NCBI RefSeq assembly: GCF_004025535.1
Contig: NZ_QJRG01000039.1
Location: 204,050-268,049 of the forward strand
Length of the DNA stretch: 64,000 nucleotides
DNA from: Pseudomonas alkylphenolica
GTDB taxonomy: Bacteria > Pseudomonadota > Gammaproteobacteria > Pseudomonadales > Pseudomonadaceae
Reading direction: 5' to 3'
Positions within the stretch are counted from its first letter, which is position 1. The number at the start of each line of letters is the position of its first letter. Below the pieces are notes generated by a model that saw nothing but the letters and a program-made list of their open reading frames with translations, was not told the DNA's origin and searched no databases. Shown here in pieces: positions 1-8,494 of the stretch. A program made the position numbers and the translations under genes.

Positions 1-1
1 T

Positions 2-544
2 GACCAGCTGCTGATGGTGCAGATCGGCTCCGGGTTCAAGACCAAAGGCGTCGACCGCAGCCTCAAGGCCCTGGCGGCCTTGCCGTCGGCACTGCGCAAG
101 CGCACGCGGTTGATGGTCATCGGCCAGGATGATCCCAAGGTGTTCCAGCTGCAAAGCGCGACCCTGGGCCTGACCGATCAGGTGCAGTTCCTCAAGGGGC
201 GCAGCGATATCCCGCGTTTCCTGCTGGGCGCTGACCTGCTGATTCACCCGGCGTACAACGAAAACACCGGCACGGTGCTGCTTGAAGCGCTGGTCGCCGG
301 CTTGCCGGTGCTGGTGTCCGCCGTGTGCGGCTACGCCCACTACATCGCCGAAGCCGACAGCGGCCTGGTGCTCGATGAGCCGTTCGAACAGGAGCAGCTC
401 AACCAGTACCTGCAACGCATGCTCGAAGACGATGCCGCCCGCAGCAGCTGGGGGCAGAACGGGTTGGCCTTTGCCGACAGCGCCGACCTCTACAGCATGC
501 CCGAGCATGCCGCCGACGTGATCCTGGCACCGGAGCGTAAATGA
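2..544 (+). CDS. waaG: LPS core glucosyltransferase WaaG, C-terminal part (5' end outside window)
   Basis: This is the C-terminal half of a GT-B (GT4) glycosyltransferase that adds the first glucose to the heptose region of the LPS core on the cytoplasmic face of the inner membrane. The open frame runs in from the left edge, and about 180 codons are visible. The GT4 C-terminal lobe is clear: a GSGFKTKGVDRSLKAL segment, the LKGRSDIPRFL loop, and the nucleotide-sugar-binding stretch HPAYNENTGTVLLEAL with its conserved acidic residue, followed by ALVAGLPVLVS. The stop codon overlaps the waaP start as ATGA, so the genes are translationally coupled. The WaaG identity rests on both the motifs and the following waaP-wapP-wapQ genes. 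The true start is outside the window. Confidence 0.9.
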   Translation, partial: DQLLMVQIGSGFKTKGVDRSLKALAALPSALRKRTRLMVIGQDDPKVFQLQSATLGLTDQVQFLKGRSDIPRFLLGADLLIHPAYNENTGTVLLEALVAGLPVLVSAVCGYAHYIAEADSGLVLDEPFEQEQLNQYLQRMLEDDAARSSWGQNGLAFADSADLYSMPEHAADVILAPERK

Positions 545-1347
545 AACTGATATTGGCCGAGCCGTTCAAACGCCTGTGGGCCGGGCGTGATGCCTTCGAC
601 GCCGTGGAGGGCCTGCAAGGGCAGGTATACCGCGAGCTGGAAGGCCGTCGCACCTTGCGTACCGAAGTCGAAGGGCGTGGCTACTTCGTCAAGATTCACC
701 ACGGCATTGGCTGGGGCGAGATTTTCAAGAACCTGTTCACCGCCAAGTTGCCGGTGCTGGGGGCAGGCCAGGAGTGGCAGGCCATCGAGCGCCTGCACCA
801 GGTCGGCGTGCCGACCATGACCGCCGTCGCCTACGGCGAGCGCGGCAGCAACCCGGCCGCGCAACACTCGTTCATTGTTACCGAAGAGCTCGCGCCGACC
901 GTCAGCCTGGAAGACTTCAGCATTGACTGGGTCAAGCAACCGCCGGCACCGCGCCTCAAGCGCGCGTTGATTGCCGAGGTGGCACGCATGACTGGCATCA
1001 TGCACCGGGCGGGCGTCAATCACCGTGACTGCTACATCTGCCATTTCCTGTTGCACACCGATCGCGAGGTGACGGCGGATGACTTCAAACTGTCGGTCAT
1101 CGATCTGCACCGTGCCCAGACCCGTGCGAGTATCTCCCGTCGCTGGCGCAACAAGGACCTGGCCGCGCTGTATTTTTCGGCGCTGGACATCGGCCTGACC
1201 CGCCGCGACAAATTGCGTTTTCTGCGTGGTTACTTCCAGCAGCCGCTGCGCCAGATCCTTGCCGAAGAGGCTACGTTGCTACGCTGGCTGGAAGGCAAGG
1301 CGCAAAAACTCTATGAGCGTAAACAACGATACGGGGACGCGCTCTGA
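541..1347 (+). CDS. waaP: LPS core heptose(I) kinase WaaP (RfaP)
   Basis: Cytoplasmic kinase of 268 residues that phosphorylates heptose I of the inner core, a modification known to be important for outer-membrane integrity in Pseudomonas. It has an atypical eukaryotic-like kinase fold: a candidate ATP lysine in YFVKIHH (Lys51), the catalytic HRD at 161-163 within HRDCYICHFLL, and a metal-binding Asp in VIDLH near 188. Asp163 matches the catalytic position reported for P. aeruginosa WaaP. The length is normal for the family. The start ATG overlaps the waaG stop (ATGA), and its own TGA overlaps the next ATG (TGATG). The operon position fits the P. aeruginosa PA5010-PA5006 order. Confidence 0.95.
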   Translation: MKLILAEPFKRLWAGRDAFDAVEGLQGQVYRELEGRRTLRTEVEGRGYFVKIHHGIGWGEIFKNLFTAKLPVLGAGQEWQAIERLHQVGVPTMTAVAYGERGSNPAAQHSFIVTEELAPTVSLEDFSIDWVKQPPAPRLKRALIAEVARMTGIMHRAGVNHRDCYICHFLLHTDREVTADDFKLSVIDLHRAQTRASISRRWRNKDLAALYFSALDIGLTRRDKLRFLRGYFQQPLRQILAEEATLLRWLEGKAQKLYERKQRYGDAL

Positions 1348-2081
1348 TGGCGGGTTGGACACTGGAGCCTGGTTACCAGGCGCTGGCGGCGGATTTTGGC
1401 AGTATCGATGCGGTCTTCGCGCTCAAGGGCGAGCGATTGACCCGCGATCCGCTAAGCGAAGTGATTCGCGTAACGCGTGACGGGGTCAACTACTACGTCA
1501 AACGCTACGTCGGTGCAGGCAAAGGCTTGCGCCGCTACCTGGGGCGCCCGCGGATCAAGGCCGAGTGGCAGAACCTCAAGCAGTTTGCCAAATGGGGCAT
1601 CCCCACCGCTGAAGTGGTGGCCTGGGGCCTTGAACGCAACGGCCTGGCGTTTGGCCGCGGGGCGATGATCACCCGCGAACTGCCGTGTACCGAAGACCTC
1701 TCGGCGCTTGCCGATCGCAAGGACGCCCGCCTGGCCGATCGCGGCTGGGTCGATCACATCAGCCGTCAACTGGCCCGCCACACCCGGGTGATGCACGATC
1801 ACCACTTCACCCATAACGATTTGAAGTGGCGCAATTTGCTGGTCGATGATCAGGCTACGGTGTTCTTCATCGATTGCCCGACAGGTGATTTCTGGTGGGG
1901 TTTCATGTTGCGCTACCGGATCACCAAGGACCTGGCCTGTCTGGACAAAGTCGCCAAGTATCATCTGTCGGCGACCCAGCGCTTGCGCTTCTACCTGCAA
2001 TACCGTGGACGCGAGCGTCTTAATGCATCGGACAAACGCCGCATTCGGCATGTGGTGACGTTTTTCGAGGGACGCGAATGA
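1347..2081 (+). CDS. wapP: LPS core kinase WapP (InaA/Kdo-kinase-like family)
   Basis: A 244-residue cytoplasmic kinase-fold protein of the lipopolysaccharide kinase (InaA) family, thought to phosphorylate a heptose of the LPS core. Visible elements are a candidate ATP lysine in YYVKRYV (about residue 52), a catalytic HND motif at 156-158 followed by LKWRNLL (catalytic Asn in WRN), and the metal Asp in FFIDCPTGDFWWG (about 176). All residues needed for phosphotransfer seem present. It overlaps waaP by one base (TGATG) and wapQ by four (ATGA). The symbol follows the P. aeruginosa order waaP-wapP-wapQ; its substrate is not deducible from sequence. Confidence 0.85.
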   Translation: MAGWTLEPGYQALAADFGSIDAVFALKGERLTRDPLSEVIRVTRDGVNYYVKRYVGAGKGLRRYLGRPRIKAEWQNLKQFAKWGIPTAEVVAWGLERNGLAFGRGAMITRELPCTEDLSALADRKDARLADRGWVDHISRQLARHTRVMHDHHFTHNDLKWRNLLVDDQATVFFIDCPTGDFWWGFMLRYRITKDLACLDKVAKYHLSATQRLRFYLQYRGRERLNASDKRRIRHVVTFFEGRE

Positions 2082-2830
2082 CTGATTTTCTCGCCAGTGC
2101 CGAACAGGCACTGCTTGAGCGCCACGGGCTCAACGGTTTCGAACAGCTCTGGGATGTCCAGCTCGATGCGGTGGATGAACCCAACACCGGGCGTGGCGGC
2201 TGGAGCTGTGTCTACCGCCTGGAGCTGGAGGGCAAGGGCTACTACCTCAAGCGCCAGCGCGACTACCTGACCCGGACCTTGCGCCGGCCGTTCGGTGAGC
2301 CGACCTTTGCCCATGAGTTTCGCAATATCCGTCGTTACCAGAAGCTGGCGATCCCGGCGCTGCAGGCGGTCTATTACGGCGAACGTACGATCAACGGCGA
2401 ACGCCGGGCCATCCTCATCACCCGCGCCCTGGATGAGTGGAGCGACCTGGACCGTTTACTTGGCCAGTGGCCGACACTCGATATCGGCCAGCGCCAGGGC
2501 ATCCTGCGCGCCTGTGGCACGCTCGCACGTACGGTGCATGCGGCCGGCCAGGTGCATGGCTGCTTCTACCCCAAGCACATCTTTTTGCGCGAGCGCAGTG
2601 ATGGCTGGCTGGCGCAACTGATCGACCTGGAAAAGACCCGGCCGCTGCTGCTGGGCGCGCGCGATCGTCTCAAGGACCTTGAGCCGCTCTTGCGTCGTGC
2701 ACCGAACTGGAGCGAAGCTGAAGTGCGTCTGCTGCTGGCCAGCTACCTGGACCAGGCGGCTGACAGCTCGCTGGTCGATACCTGGCTGCAGCGCCTGACG
2801 CGCCGCCGCCGTGAAAAAGAGGCACGTTGA
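2078..2830 (+). CDS. wapQ: LPS core kinase-fold protein WapQ (catalytic Asp apparently replaced)
   Basis: A 250-residue InaA/Kdo-kinase-like protein, third in the run of LPS core kinases. The candidate ATP lysine is in YYLKRQR (Lys58) and a metal-type Asp in LIDLEK (Asp183). Where WaaP has HRDCY, this protein has HGCFYPKHIF at 160-169, so the usual catalytic Asp aligns with Cys162. The HGCFYPKH form is what I recall from InaA-type members, so it may be a family trait rather than a local mutation, but it raises doubt about ordinary kinase chemistry. The start ATG overlaps the wapP stop, and the TGA overlaps the next ATG. The symbol comes from gene order. Confidence 0.8.
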   Translation: MTDFLASAEQALLERHGLNGFEQLWDVQLDAVDEPNTGRGGWSCVYRLELEGKGYYLKRQRDYLTRTLRRPFGEPTFAHEFRNIRRYQKLAIPALQAVYYGERTINGERRAILITRALDEWSDLDRLLGQWPTLDIGQRQGILRACGTLARTVHAAGQVHGCFYPKHIFLRERSDGWLAQLIDLEKTRPLLLGARDRLKDLEPLLRRAPNWSEAEVRLLLASYLDQAADSSLVDTWLQRLTRRRREKEAR

Positions 2831-4272
2831 TGCGATTGTCCGAACTCAAGGATGCCGGGCGTCATCCGGATCTGCCCCTGAACATCAGCCTGGCGGACGC
2901 CGCAGGTAGTGCCGAGTTGCAACTGCTCAGCCTGCTGCGGGTGTTGCCCGGGCAGCGCTATGTTGGTGCGGGGATCTGGCGTGGCAAGCCGGTGCTGGCC
3001 AAGCTTCTGGTGGGTGGCAGTGCGGCGCGGCATTTTCAACGTGAACTCGACGGTGCGCGCCTGCTGGCGTCGCAAGGGCTGACCACGCCGCTGTTGCTTG
3101 CCGATGGCCTGCGTGAAGGTGAGGGTGGCTGGCTGTTGTTCGAGTTTCTTGAAAACGCCCAGAGCCTTGCCGACGCCTGGGCCGAGGTTGAAGCCCTGCC
3201 GCCACTGGCCGATGAGCAGCAGCTCGTGCTGGGCGAAGCATTGGCCGCCGTGGCGCACATGCATGCCAAAGGCCTGTGGCAGGAAGACCTGCACCTGGAC
3301 AACCTGTTGCGCCACGCAGGTCAGCTGTACCTGATCGACGGGGCGGGTATCAAGGCTGAAACCCTGGGCAAGCCATTGTCTCGCCCGCTGGTGCTGCAGA
3401 ACCTCGGCGTACTTTTCGCGCAACTGCCCAAGCGCCTGGAGCCGTTCATTGAAGAGCTGCTGGTGCACTACTTGCTGGCCAACGGCGAGCATGCCCTGCC
3501 ACTTGAAGCGTTGCAGAAGCAGATCGATAAGGTGCGCAACTGGCGCCTGAAGGACTACCTGGACAAGGCCGGGCGTGAGTGCACGCTGTTCAGTGTCGAG
3601 CGCAGCCTCTCGGGCTTGCGTTCTATTCGCCGGCCTGAGCTGGCGGCCATGCTGCCGGTGCTGGAGCAGGCCGACACGCTGATCGACCAGGGCCACCTGT
3701 ACAAGACCGGTGGTGCTGCCAGTGTTGCTCGCATCGAGGTCGACGGGCGACCGCTGGTGCTCAAACGTTACAACATCAAGAACACCGCTCACTGGTTCAA
3801 GCGCTTCTGGCGCCCGAGCCGGGCCTGGCATTCATGGATTGAAGGGCATCGCCTGGAGTTCCTCGGTATCGCCACGCCGCGGCCGCTGGCAGTGCTGGAG
3901 CAGCGGGTCATGGGGCTGCGCAGCCGCGCTTACCTGGTGACCGAGTATGCGAATGGTCCCGACCTGATCGAGAGCTTTGCGCCGTACATCGACAGTGGCG
4001 AGGTGCCCGAGGCGCAACTTCAGGCTTTGCAGGCGCTGTTGCAGCAACTGATCAATGCACGCATCAGCCACGGTGACATGAAGGGCCACAACCTGTTCTG
4101 GCAGGACGGCCAGTGGTCGCTGATCGATCTCGATGCCATGTGCCAGCATGCCACCCAGCTCAGCTTTGCCCCGGCCTTTGCACGTGACCGCGCGCGGCTG
4201 TTGCGTAACTGGCCAAGCAGCAGCGCTTTACACCAGCACCTGGATCAGCTGTTGCCGCGGCTTTCGGAGTAA
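2830..4272 (+). CDS. tandem kinase-fold protein of the LPS core operon (PA5006-like)
   Basis: A 480-residue protein with two kinase-like lobes in one chain. Lobe 1 (about 40-215) has a catalytic-loop motif QEDLHLDNLL with Asp153 and Asn158, then LIDGAGI (Asp170). Lobe 2 (about 290-475) has Lys312 in LVLKRYN, HGDMKGHNLF with Asp416 and Asn421, and LIDLDAM (Asp433). Both lobes keep catalytic-type residues. It is probably another LPS core or envelope kinase because it closes the waaG-waaP-wapP-wapQ operon, but the substrate is unknown. I chose ATG at 2830, which overlaps the wapQ TGA, over a TTG one codon upstream. Its 3' end overlaps the convergent downstream gene by 28 bases. Confidence 0.8.
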   Translation: MRLSELKDAGRHPDLPLNISLADAAGSAELQLLSLLRVLPGQRYVGAGIWRGKPVLAKLLVGGSAARHFQRELDGARLLASQGLTTPLLLADGLREGEGGWLLFEFLENAQSLADAWAEVEALPPLADEQQLVLGEALAAVAHMHAKGLWQEDLHLDNLLRHAGQLYLIDGAGIKAETLGKPLSRPLVLQNLGVLFAQLPKRLEPFIEELLVHYLLANGEHALPLEALQKQIDKVRNWRLKDYLDKAGRECTLFSVERSLSGLRSIRRPELAAMLPVLEQADTLIDQGHLYKTGGAASVARIEVDGRPLVLKRYNIKNTAHWFKRFWRPSRAWHSWIEGHRLEFLGIATPRPLAVLEQRVMGLRSRAYLVTEYANGPDLIESFAPYIDSGEVPEAQLQALQALLQQLINARISHGDMKGHNLFWQDGQWSLIDLDAMCQHATQLSFAPAFARDRARLLRNWPSSSALHQHLDQLLPRLSE

Positions 4273-7040
4273 GCGGCGGGTAATGCCAGCCAGTCGCTAC
4301 TGCGACCGGGCTGGCGCACCCTGATTCGCCATTGCCCCTCATCCCGGCGCAACACCGCCCAGGCCACCACCGGGGCGCGCTGGGCGAGCGGGATGATCAG
4401 GTGGTAGTGCTGCGCAAGCAGATGCCGGCGCAGGGGCAGTTGCTGACTGCTGGCCTGCAGGTACAAGAGGCCGTCATCCTCGTACACGCCATGACCGCCA
4501 TCGACGGGTTGCCCCTTACGCCGATCCGGCAGGCGGCAGTCCTCCAGTAACGCCTCCAGGTCAGGCAGGCCTTCCTGCCAGATCACCGGTGAATCGATCC
4601 GCCACTCGCCGCTCTCGCCTCGTGTGAGGGGAAGTTGCAGGTAGGCATCCGGTTGCCCGGGATCGATCGCGCGCCAGCGTTGTCCGTCGAAGCTGACCTT
4701 GTAAAAGCGGCCATGGTTGTCCTGTACGAAGTACTGGGAAAGCCCTTCGAATGCCGATGCCTTCTCGTAGACCCCTTCGCCATAGATGCCGTCGATGCGG
4801 TAGCGCAGCGTGCTGCGCTCAGGGTTGATCTGGTAGCGAGCCGGCACCGGCAGCGGCGGACGCTTGGGCATCCCGCGCAGCGCCCGACGCATGAAGCCGG
4901 AGCCCACGTAGCTGGTCGCCGCATCGTTGGCGTGACTCAGCGCGTTGTAGGCGTGCCTGAGGATTCCCTCCCTGTCTTCGTGGCTGAAGGCCTCGGCCCC
5001 CTCCCAGACTTCAATGACTGCGCGGCCGATAGAAAGCGCCACCATGGTGCGATTGGGCAGCACCAGGCTGACCAGATCAACGATCAGCCAAGCGGTGTCG
5101 ATGACCGATTGCGCGTTGACCTCGGCAGTGGTTCGCGTGCTCGCGTTGACCCGCGCGAGTACGCTACGAACCTCCGCCATGTAGCACGCGAAGAACAGCT
5201 CGCCGGCGATGGCCGGTTTGCCGAGGTAAGGGCCCAGTCGGCCTTTGGTCAGTAATTGTTCAACCACAGCAGGATTGAGTTGGGGCAGGCGTTGGCTGAT
5301 GTACTGACGCAGCTGCGGGCTTTGGCGCACAGCGCGCAGTAGTTCGCGTACGCTGGCGAATTCGCGCCAGGAGCGGCGGTCGGGTGCGTCGGGGGTGTAG
5401 AGGATAAAGGACGGGACGCTTTGCTCCTGGGCATTGATCAACAGTACGCCCCGCAGGGTATGGCCTTTGATCAGCAACTGCCGCACCTGAATCGTGTGGC
5501 CTTCGACGGAGGGGCGGTAGTCGTTGTCGGGGTAGTCGAGCACAGTGGTTACCCAGCGGTAGCCGCGCTCCAGTCGATCCTTGGCGAAATGACCGGCATA
5601 GCGGGCTTTGACCGCGTCGGCGCGCATCCGTGCACGATTGATCCGGGCATACCCCTGCAGGCGCCATTTGCCAGCGCGCGAATCGATCAACTGGGTGTAG
5701 AGAAACTGCGCGTAGCTACCGCCAACGTTCAGGTCACGGATCAGATTCTTGACGTAACTCGGTGAGAGCGTGGCAGGGATCTCCAAACCTTGAGCATGAG
5801 AAATTCTCGCCGTCAGCCAGTAGTCAAAGTCGAACCAGGGCAGGTTGTGCAGGGCCAAAACGTCCAGCGGGTAGCTGTGGGTGACTTTGTGCACCAGCTC
5901 GTCGCCCGTGCGGACCATGCCTTGCCAGGTGACATAGCTCGATGGGTTCAATGGGTTGAGGTGGGAACCGGTCTGCAGCCCCTGGGTGACGTTGACCCTG
6001 ATCTGCTCAGGGGCTAGCGCGAGGTTCAGGTCGTGCCGAATCCGTGTTTGCAGTCGCTCACGGGTCCATGCCAGCAAGCTGTGCTGCTGCTGAAACTGGC
6101 CAAGGGTGAGAATGCCCGGAGCGGAGGATGCTTCTGTCGCCAGCACCAGTTCCTGCATGGTCTGCATGATGTGGCTCAGCGCCTGGGTGTTGCTGTTGCG
6201 CAGCCAGGTTGGCAGGTGCCTCTCCAGTAACAACGAATAGCGGGTTTTCAGCACAGCCTGGGTGCCAATAGCGTCGTTCAGGCACATGGCCTTTTTGAGC
6301 CGGTCGCCGAAGTTGTCCTGCTGACCCTCAAGCCAGGTGATGTTCAAGCGCTGTCGCTGGGTGTCGAGGAGGCGCTCGATCTGTGCTTCGAGCAAGTCAT
6401 CGGTGAACCAGTCATAGCGCAGCCGCTCGGCATGACGCGCGCGCTCGGCGTCCTCTTCGTTGCAAAAGAGATGTAGCAGGGGCTGGCTTTGCAGCGGGTC
6501 GTCGAGGCGCTCGCACAGCTCGGCATGCAGTTCGGCAAGCGAGGCGTAGGCTTCGATACCGTGGGAAAGACTGCACAGCAATGCCCCGCCGCTGGCGTCT
6601 TGGGAGGTGAGCAACTTACCTTCCGGGACGTCCGCAGTGATGACCAGTGCGCCATGCAGAAAGCTGCGCCAGTTTGGATGGCTGCCCTCCAGCAGCGGCC
6701 GGAATACCTGTGGTCGTTGCTGCTGTGGCAGATGTCGGCGTTGCCAGGCATGTGGCAGCGTCAGGCAGGTACGTACCTGCCCGGCCTGGTCGGCATCGAG
6801 GGTCTGGTCGGCAACCCGCAAGTCGAGTTCGGCGAGCAGCAGGTCGCGGCGCAGCGTCAGCAACTGCTGCTTGCGGGTGTGCCCGTCAGGGCCAGGGTCT
6901 GCCCAGAAAGCTGCCAATGCCCTTTGAAGACGCTGTAGCGCAGCATGGCTGGCGTCCACGGGCTGTGCCGGGGAGGGAAGGTCGATGAGCAGGGCAGATA
7001 CCTGCTGATCAAGGCGTTCGATGCGTTCAAGCGGGGTCAT
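4245..7040 (-). CDS. DUF6543 / dermonecrotic-toxin-like large protein
   Basis: A 931-residue protein resembling the large Pseudomonas proteins annotated as dermonecrotic toxin domain-containing (DUF6543). Recognition is by general character: length, many Trp/Arg/Gln/Leu residues, a segment with GRLGPYLGKPAIAGELFFACYMAEVRSVL, and a hydrophobic stretch TAWLIVDLVSLVLP that may insert in a membrane. The C-terminal 200 residues look like a separate beta-rich domain with repeated YRIDGIYGEGVYEKA and DGQRWRAIDP-type motifs. No secretion signal, immunity gene or VgrG/Hcp neighbour is visible. Start is ATG 7040; GTG 7049 is an alternative three codons upstream. It converges on and overlaps the LPS operon end. 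The toxin role is an inference from family naming. Confidence 0.65.
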   Translation of the reverse strand: MTPLERIERLDQQVSALLIDLPSPAQPVDASHAALQRLQRALAAFWADPGPDGHTRKQQLLTLRRDLLLAELDLRVADQTLDADQAGQVRTCLTLPHAWQRRHLPQQQRPQVFRPLLEGSHPNWRSFLHGALVITADVPEGKLLTSQDASGGALLCSLSHGIEAYASLAELHAELCERLDDPLQSQPLLHLFCNEEDAERARHAERLRYDWFTDDLLEAQIERLLDTQRQRLNITWLEGQQDNFGDRLKKAMCLNDAIGTQAVLKTRYSLLLERHLPTWLRNSNTQALSHIMQTMQELVLATEASSAPGILTLGQFQQQHSLLAWTRERLQTRIRHDLNLALAPEQIRVNVTQGLQTGSHLNPLNPSSYVTWQGMVRTGDELVHKVTHSYPLDVLALHNLPWFDFDYWLTARISHAQGLEIPATLSPSYVKNLIRDLNVGGSYAQFLYTQLIDSRAGKWRLQGYARINRARMRADAVKARYAGHFAKDRLERGYRWVTTVLDYPDNDYRPSVEGHTIQVRQLLIKGHTLRGVLLINAQEQSVPSFILYTPDAPDRRSWREFASVRELLRAVRQSPQLRQYISQRLPQLNPAVVEQLLTKGRLGPYLGKPAIAGELFFACYMAEVRSVLARVNASTRTTAEVNAQSVIDTAWLIVDLVSLVLPNRTMVALSIGRAVIEVWEGAEAFSHEDREGILRHAYNALSHANDAATSYVGSGFMRRALRGMPKRPPLPVPARYQINPERSTLRYRIDGIYGEGVYEKASAFEGLSQYFVQDNHGRFYKVSFDGQRWRAIDPGQPDAYLQLPLTRGESGEWRIDSPVIWQEGLPDLEALLEDCRLPDRRKGQPVDGGHGVYEDDGLLYLQASSQQLPLRRHLLAQHYHLIIPLAQRAPVVAWAVLRRDEGQWRIRVRQPGRSSDWLALPAAYSESRGNS

Positions 7041-7105
7041 GGCCAGCACCTGGAAAAGGGGCTGGCCATGCTAGAAATGCGCGCAGCAGCGCGGTCGTTA
7101 CATAG

Positions 7106-7297
7106 TTATGGCACGTTGGCCTTGGGTTTCAGCAGCCCGCGCAGTCCAAGCACGACGGGGATTCCCAACCCGACCCAGGACAGCACATCCCAGCCACCAT
7201 CGCCCAGCAGCGCGGCAAACAGTCCGGCGGCACCCAGCAGGCCGATCAGCAGCGGCCAGGCAAACACCGTACGGGTGGATTGCGAGCGGTGGCTCAT
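7106..7297 (-). CDS. small two-helix membrane protein of siderophore locus
   Basis: A 63-residue protein beginning MSHRSQSTRT and consisting mainly of two hydrophobic segments (about 11-29 and 34-54) separated by a short GDGGWD loop, ending in a basic tail. Its ATG overlaps the stop of the upstream PepSY gene (ATGA), so the two are co-translated. The frame continues upstream inside the PepSY gene, but the coupled ATG is the natural start. Small hydrophobic proteins of this kind commonly sit after PepSY membrane proteins in Pseudomonas iron loci; I know of no proven function. A partner or stabiliser of the membrane reductase is the simplest guess. Confidence 0.6.
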   Translation of the reverse strand: MSHRSQSTRTVFAWPLLIGLLGAAGLFAALLGDGGWDVLSWVGLGIPVVLGLRGLLKPKANVP

Positions 7298-8412
7298 GCT
7301 GTTGCCTCCTGTACGCGTGGGCGTCGTTGTTTGCTCCACCACAGGTACAGGCCGCTGCCCAGGACGATGATGGTGAGCACGTCGAGCACCGCCCAGAGGA
7401 TCTGCATCGGCCGGCCACCGTAGTCACCGAAGTGCAGGGGCTGCGACAACATCATCGCGTCCATGTACCAGGGCCGGTCGCCGACCGCAGTCACCGCCAG
7501 TGTACTGGCGTCGATCAGCACCGGCGTCAGCAGGTGTGCGGTCAGGTGGCTGCCGCCTTTCATGAACACTGCATAGTGGTGTTCACTGGAAAAGCGTGTG
7601 CCGGGGAACGCGATGAAATCCGGCACCATGCCCGGCGCTGCCTCACCGGCAATATCCAGTACACGGCTGACGGGGGCCAGTTCGGTCAGCGGCGGCGCAT
7701 CGCGGTAAGGGGCGACCAACGCGCTCAGGCTGTCGTTGCGCCAGGCGGCGATGACCAGGTCCGACAGCGCGCTAATCACGCCGGTCACGCCCACGACCAG
7801 CGCCCAGGTCAGGGTAACGATGCCGATGAGGTTGTGCAGATCAAGCCAGCGCACACGCCGGGATTTTTCATGACGCACGGTGGCAAATTTCAATCGGCGC
7901 ATGAAAGGCGCATAGAGCACCACGCCGGAGATGATTGCCACCACGAACAGCACACCCATGAACGCCAGCAGCAGCTTGCCGGGCAGGCCGGCAAACATGT
8001 CCACATGCAGGCGCAGCATGGTCATCATGAAGCCTCCGTTGGCTGATGGCGTTTCCACGGCTTCACCGGTACGCGCGTCGAGCATGAAGGTGTGCGACGA
8101 GTTCGGCTCGGTGCCCGCCGTGGCCGCCATGATGGTCAGCACGCCGTTGCTGTCGTCCTCATCCCAACCGAAATACTGCATCACCTCGCCCGGGCGGTGC
8201 GCCTGGGCTTTGAGCACCAGTTGCTGCAGATCGAGCTTCGGCGTGTCGGCCGGCATGACCTTGAACTCCGGCGCATCGCCGAGCAGGTGGTCGATTTCAT
8301 GATGGAAAATCAGCGGCAGCCCGGTAACTGCCAGCATCAGCAGGAACAGGGTGCAGATCAGGCTGGTCCAGGTATGGATGAAGGACCAGCGGCGTATGGT
8401 TGTGCTTTTCAT
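7294..8412 (-). CDS. PepSY-associated inner-membrane protein, FoxB-like siderophore-iron reductase
   Basis: A 372-residue inner-membrane protein with the PepSY_TM architecture: TM1 near 15-37 (TSLICTLFLLMLAVTGLPLIF followed by HHEIDHLL), a periplasmic PepSY region, a central TM pair (about 135-210, GKLLLAFMGVLFVVAIISGVV and LIGIVTLTWALVVGVTGVIS) and a last TM near 345. Conserved His residues next to membrane segments could bind heme. P. aeruginosa FoxB (PA2465), beside the ferrioxamine receptor FoxA, has this layout and is described as a siderophore-iron reductase. Here it follows the TonB receptor, so reduction and release of imported ferrisiderophore iron is likely. ATG 8412 was preferred to an upstream TTG. 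Its stop overlaps the next small gene. Confidence 0.75.
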   Translation of the reverse strand: MKSTTIRRWSFIHTWTSLICTLFLLMLAVTGLPLIFHHEIDHLLGDAPEFKVMPADTPKLDLQQLVLKAQAHRPGEVMQYFGWDEDDSNGVLTIMAATAGTEPNSSHTFMLDARTGEAVETPSANGGFMMTMLRLHVDMFAGLPGKLLLAFMGVLFVVAIISGVVLYAPFMRRLKFATVRHEKSRRVRWLDLHNLIGIVTLTWALVVGVTGVISALSDLVIAAWRNDSLSALVAPYRDAPPLTELAPVSRVLDIAGEAAPGMVPDFIAFPGTRFSSEHHYAVFMKGGSHLTAHLLTPVLIDASTLAVTAVGDRPWYMDAMMLSQPLHFGDYGGRPMQILWAVLDVLTIIVLGSGLYLWWSKQRRPRVQEATA

Positions 8413-8494
8413 TACATTTTGTTTCTCGGCTTTCAGAAAAACCAAAGCCGTCCACAGGGGACGGCTTGGTCACTGAGCATGGGACGTCAGTGTC

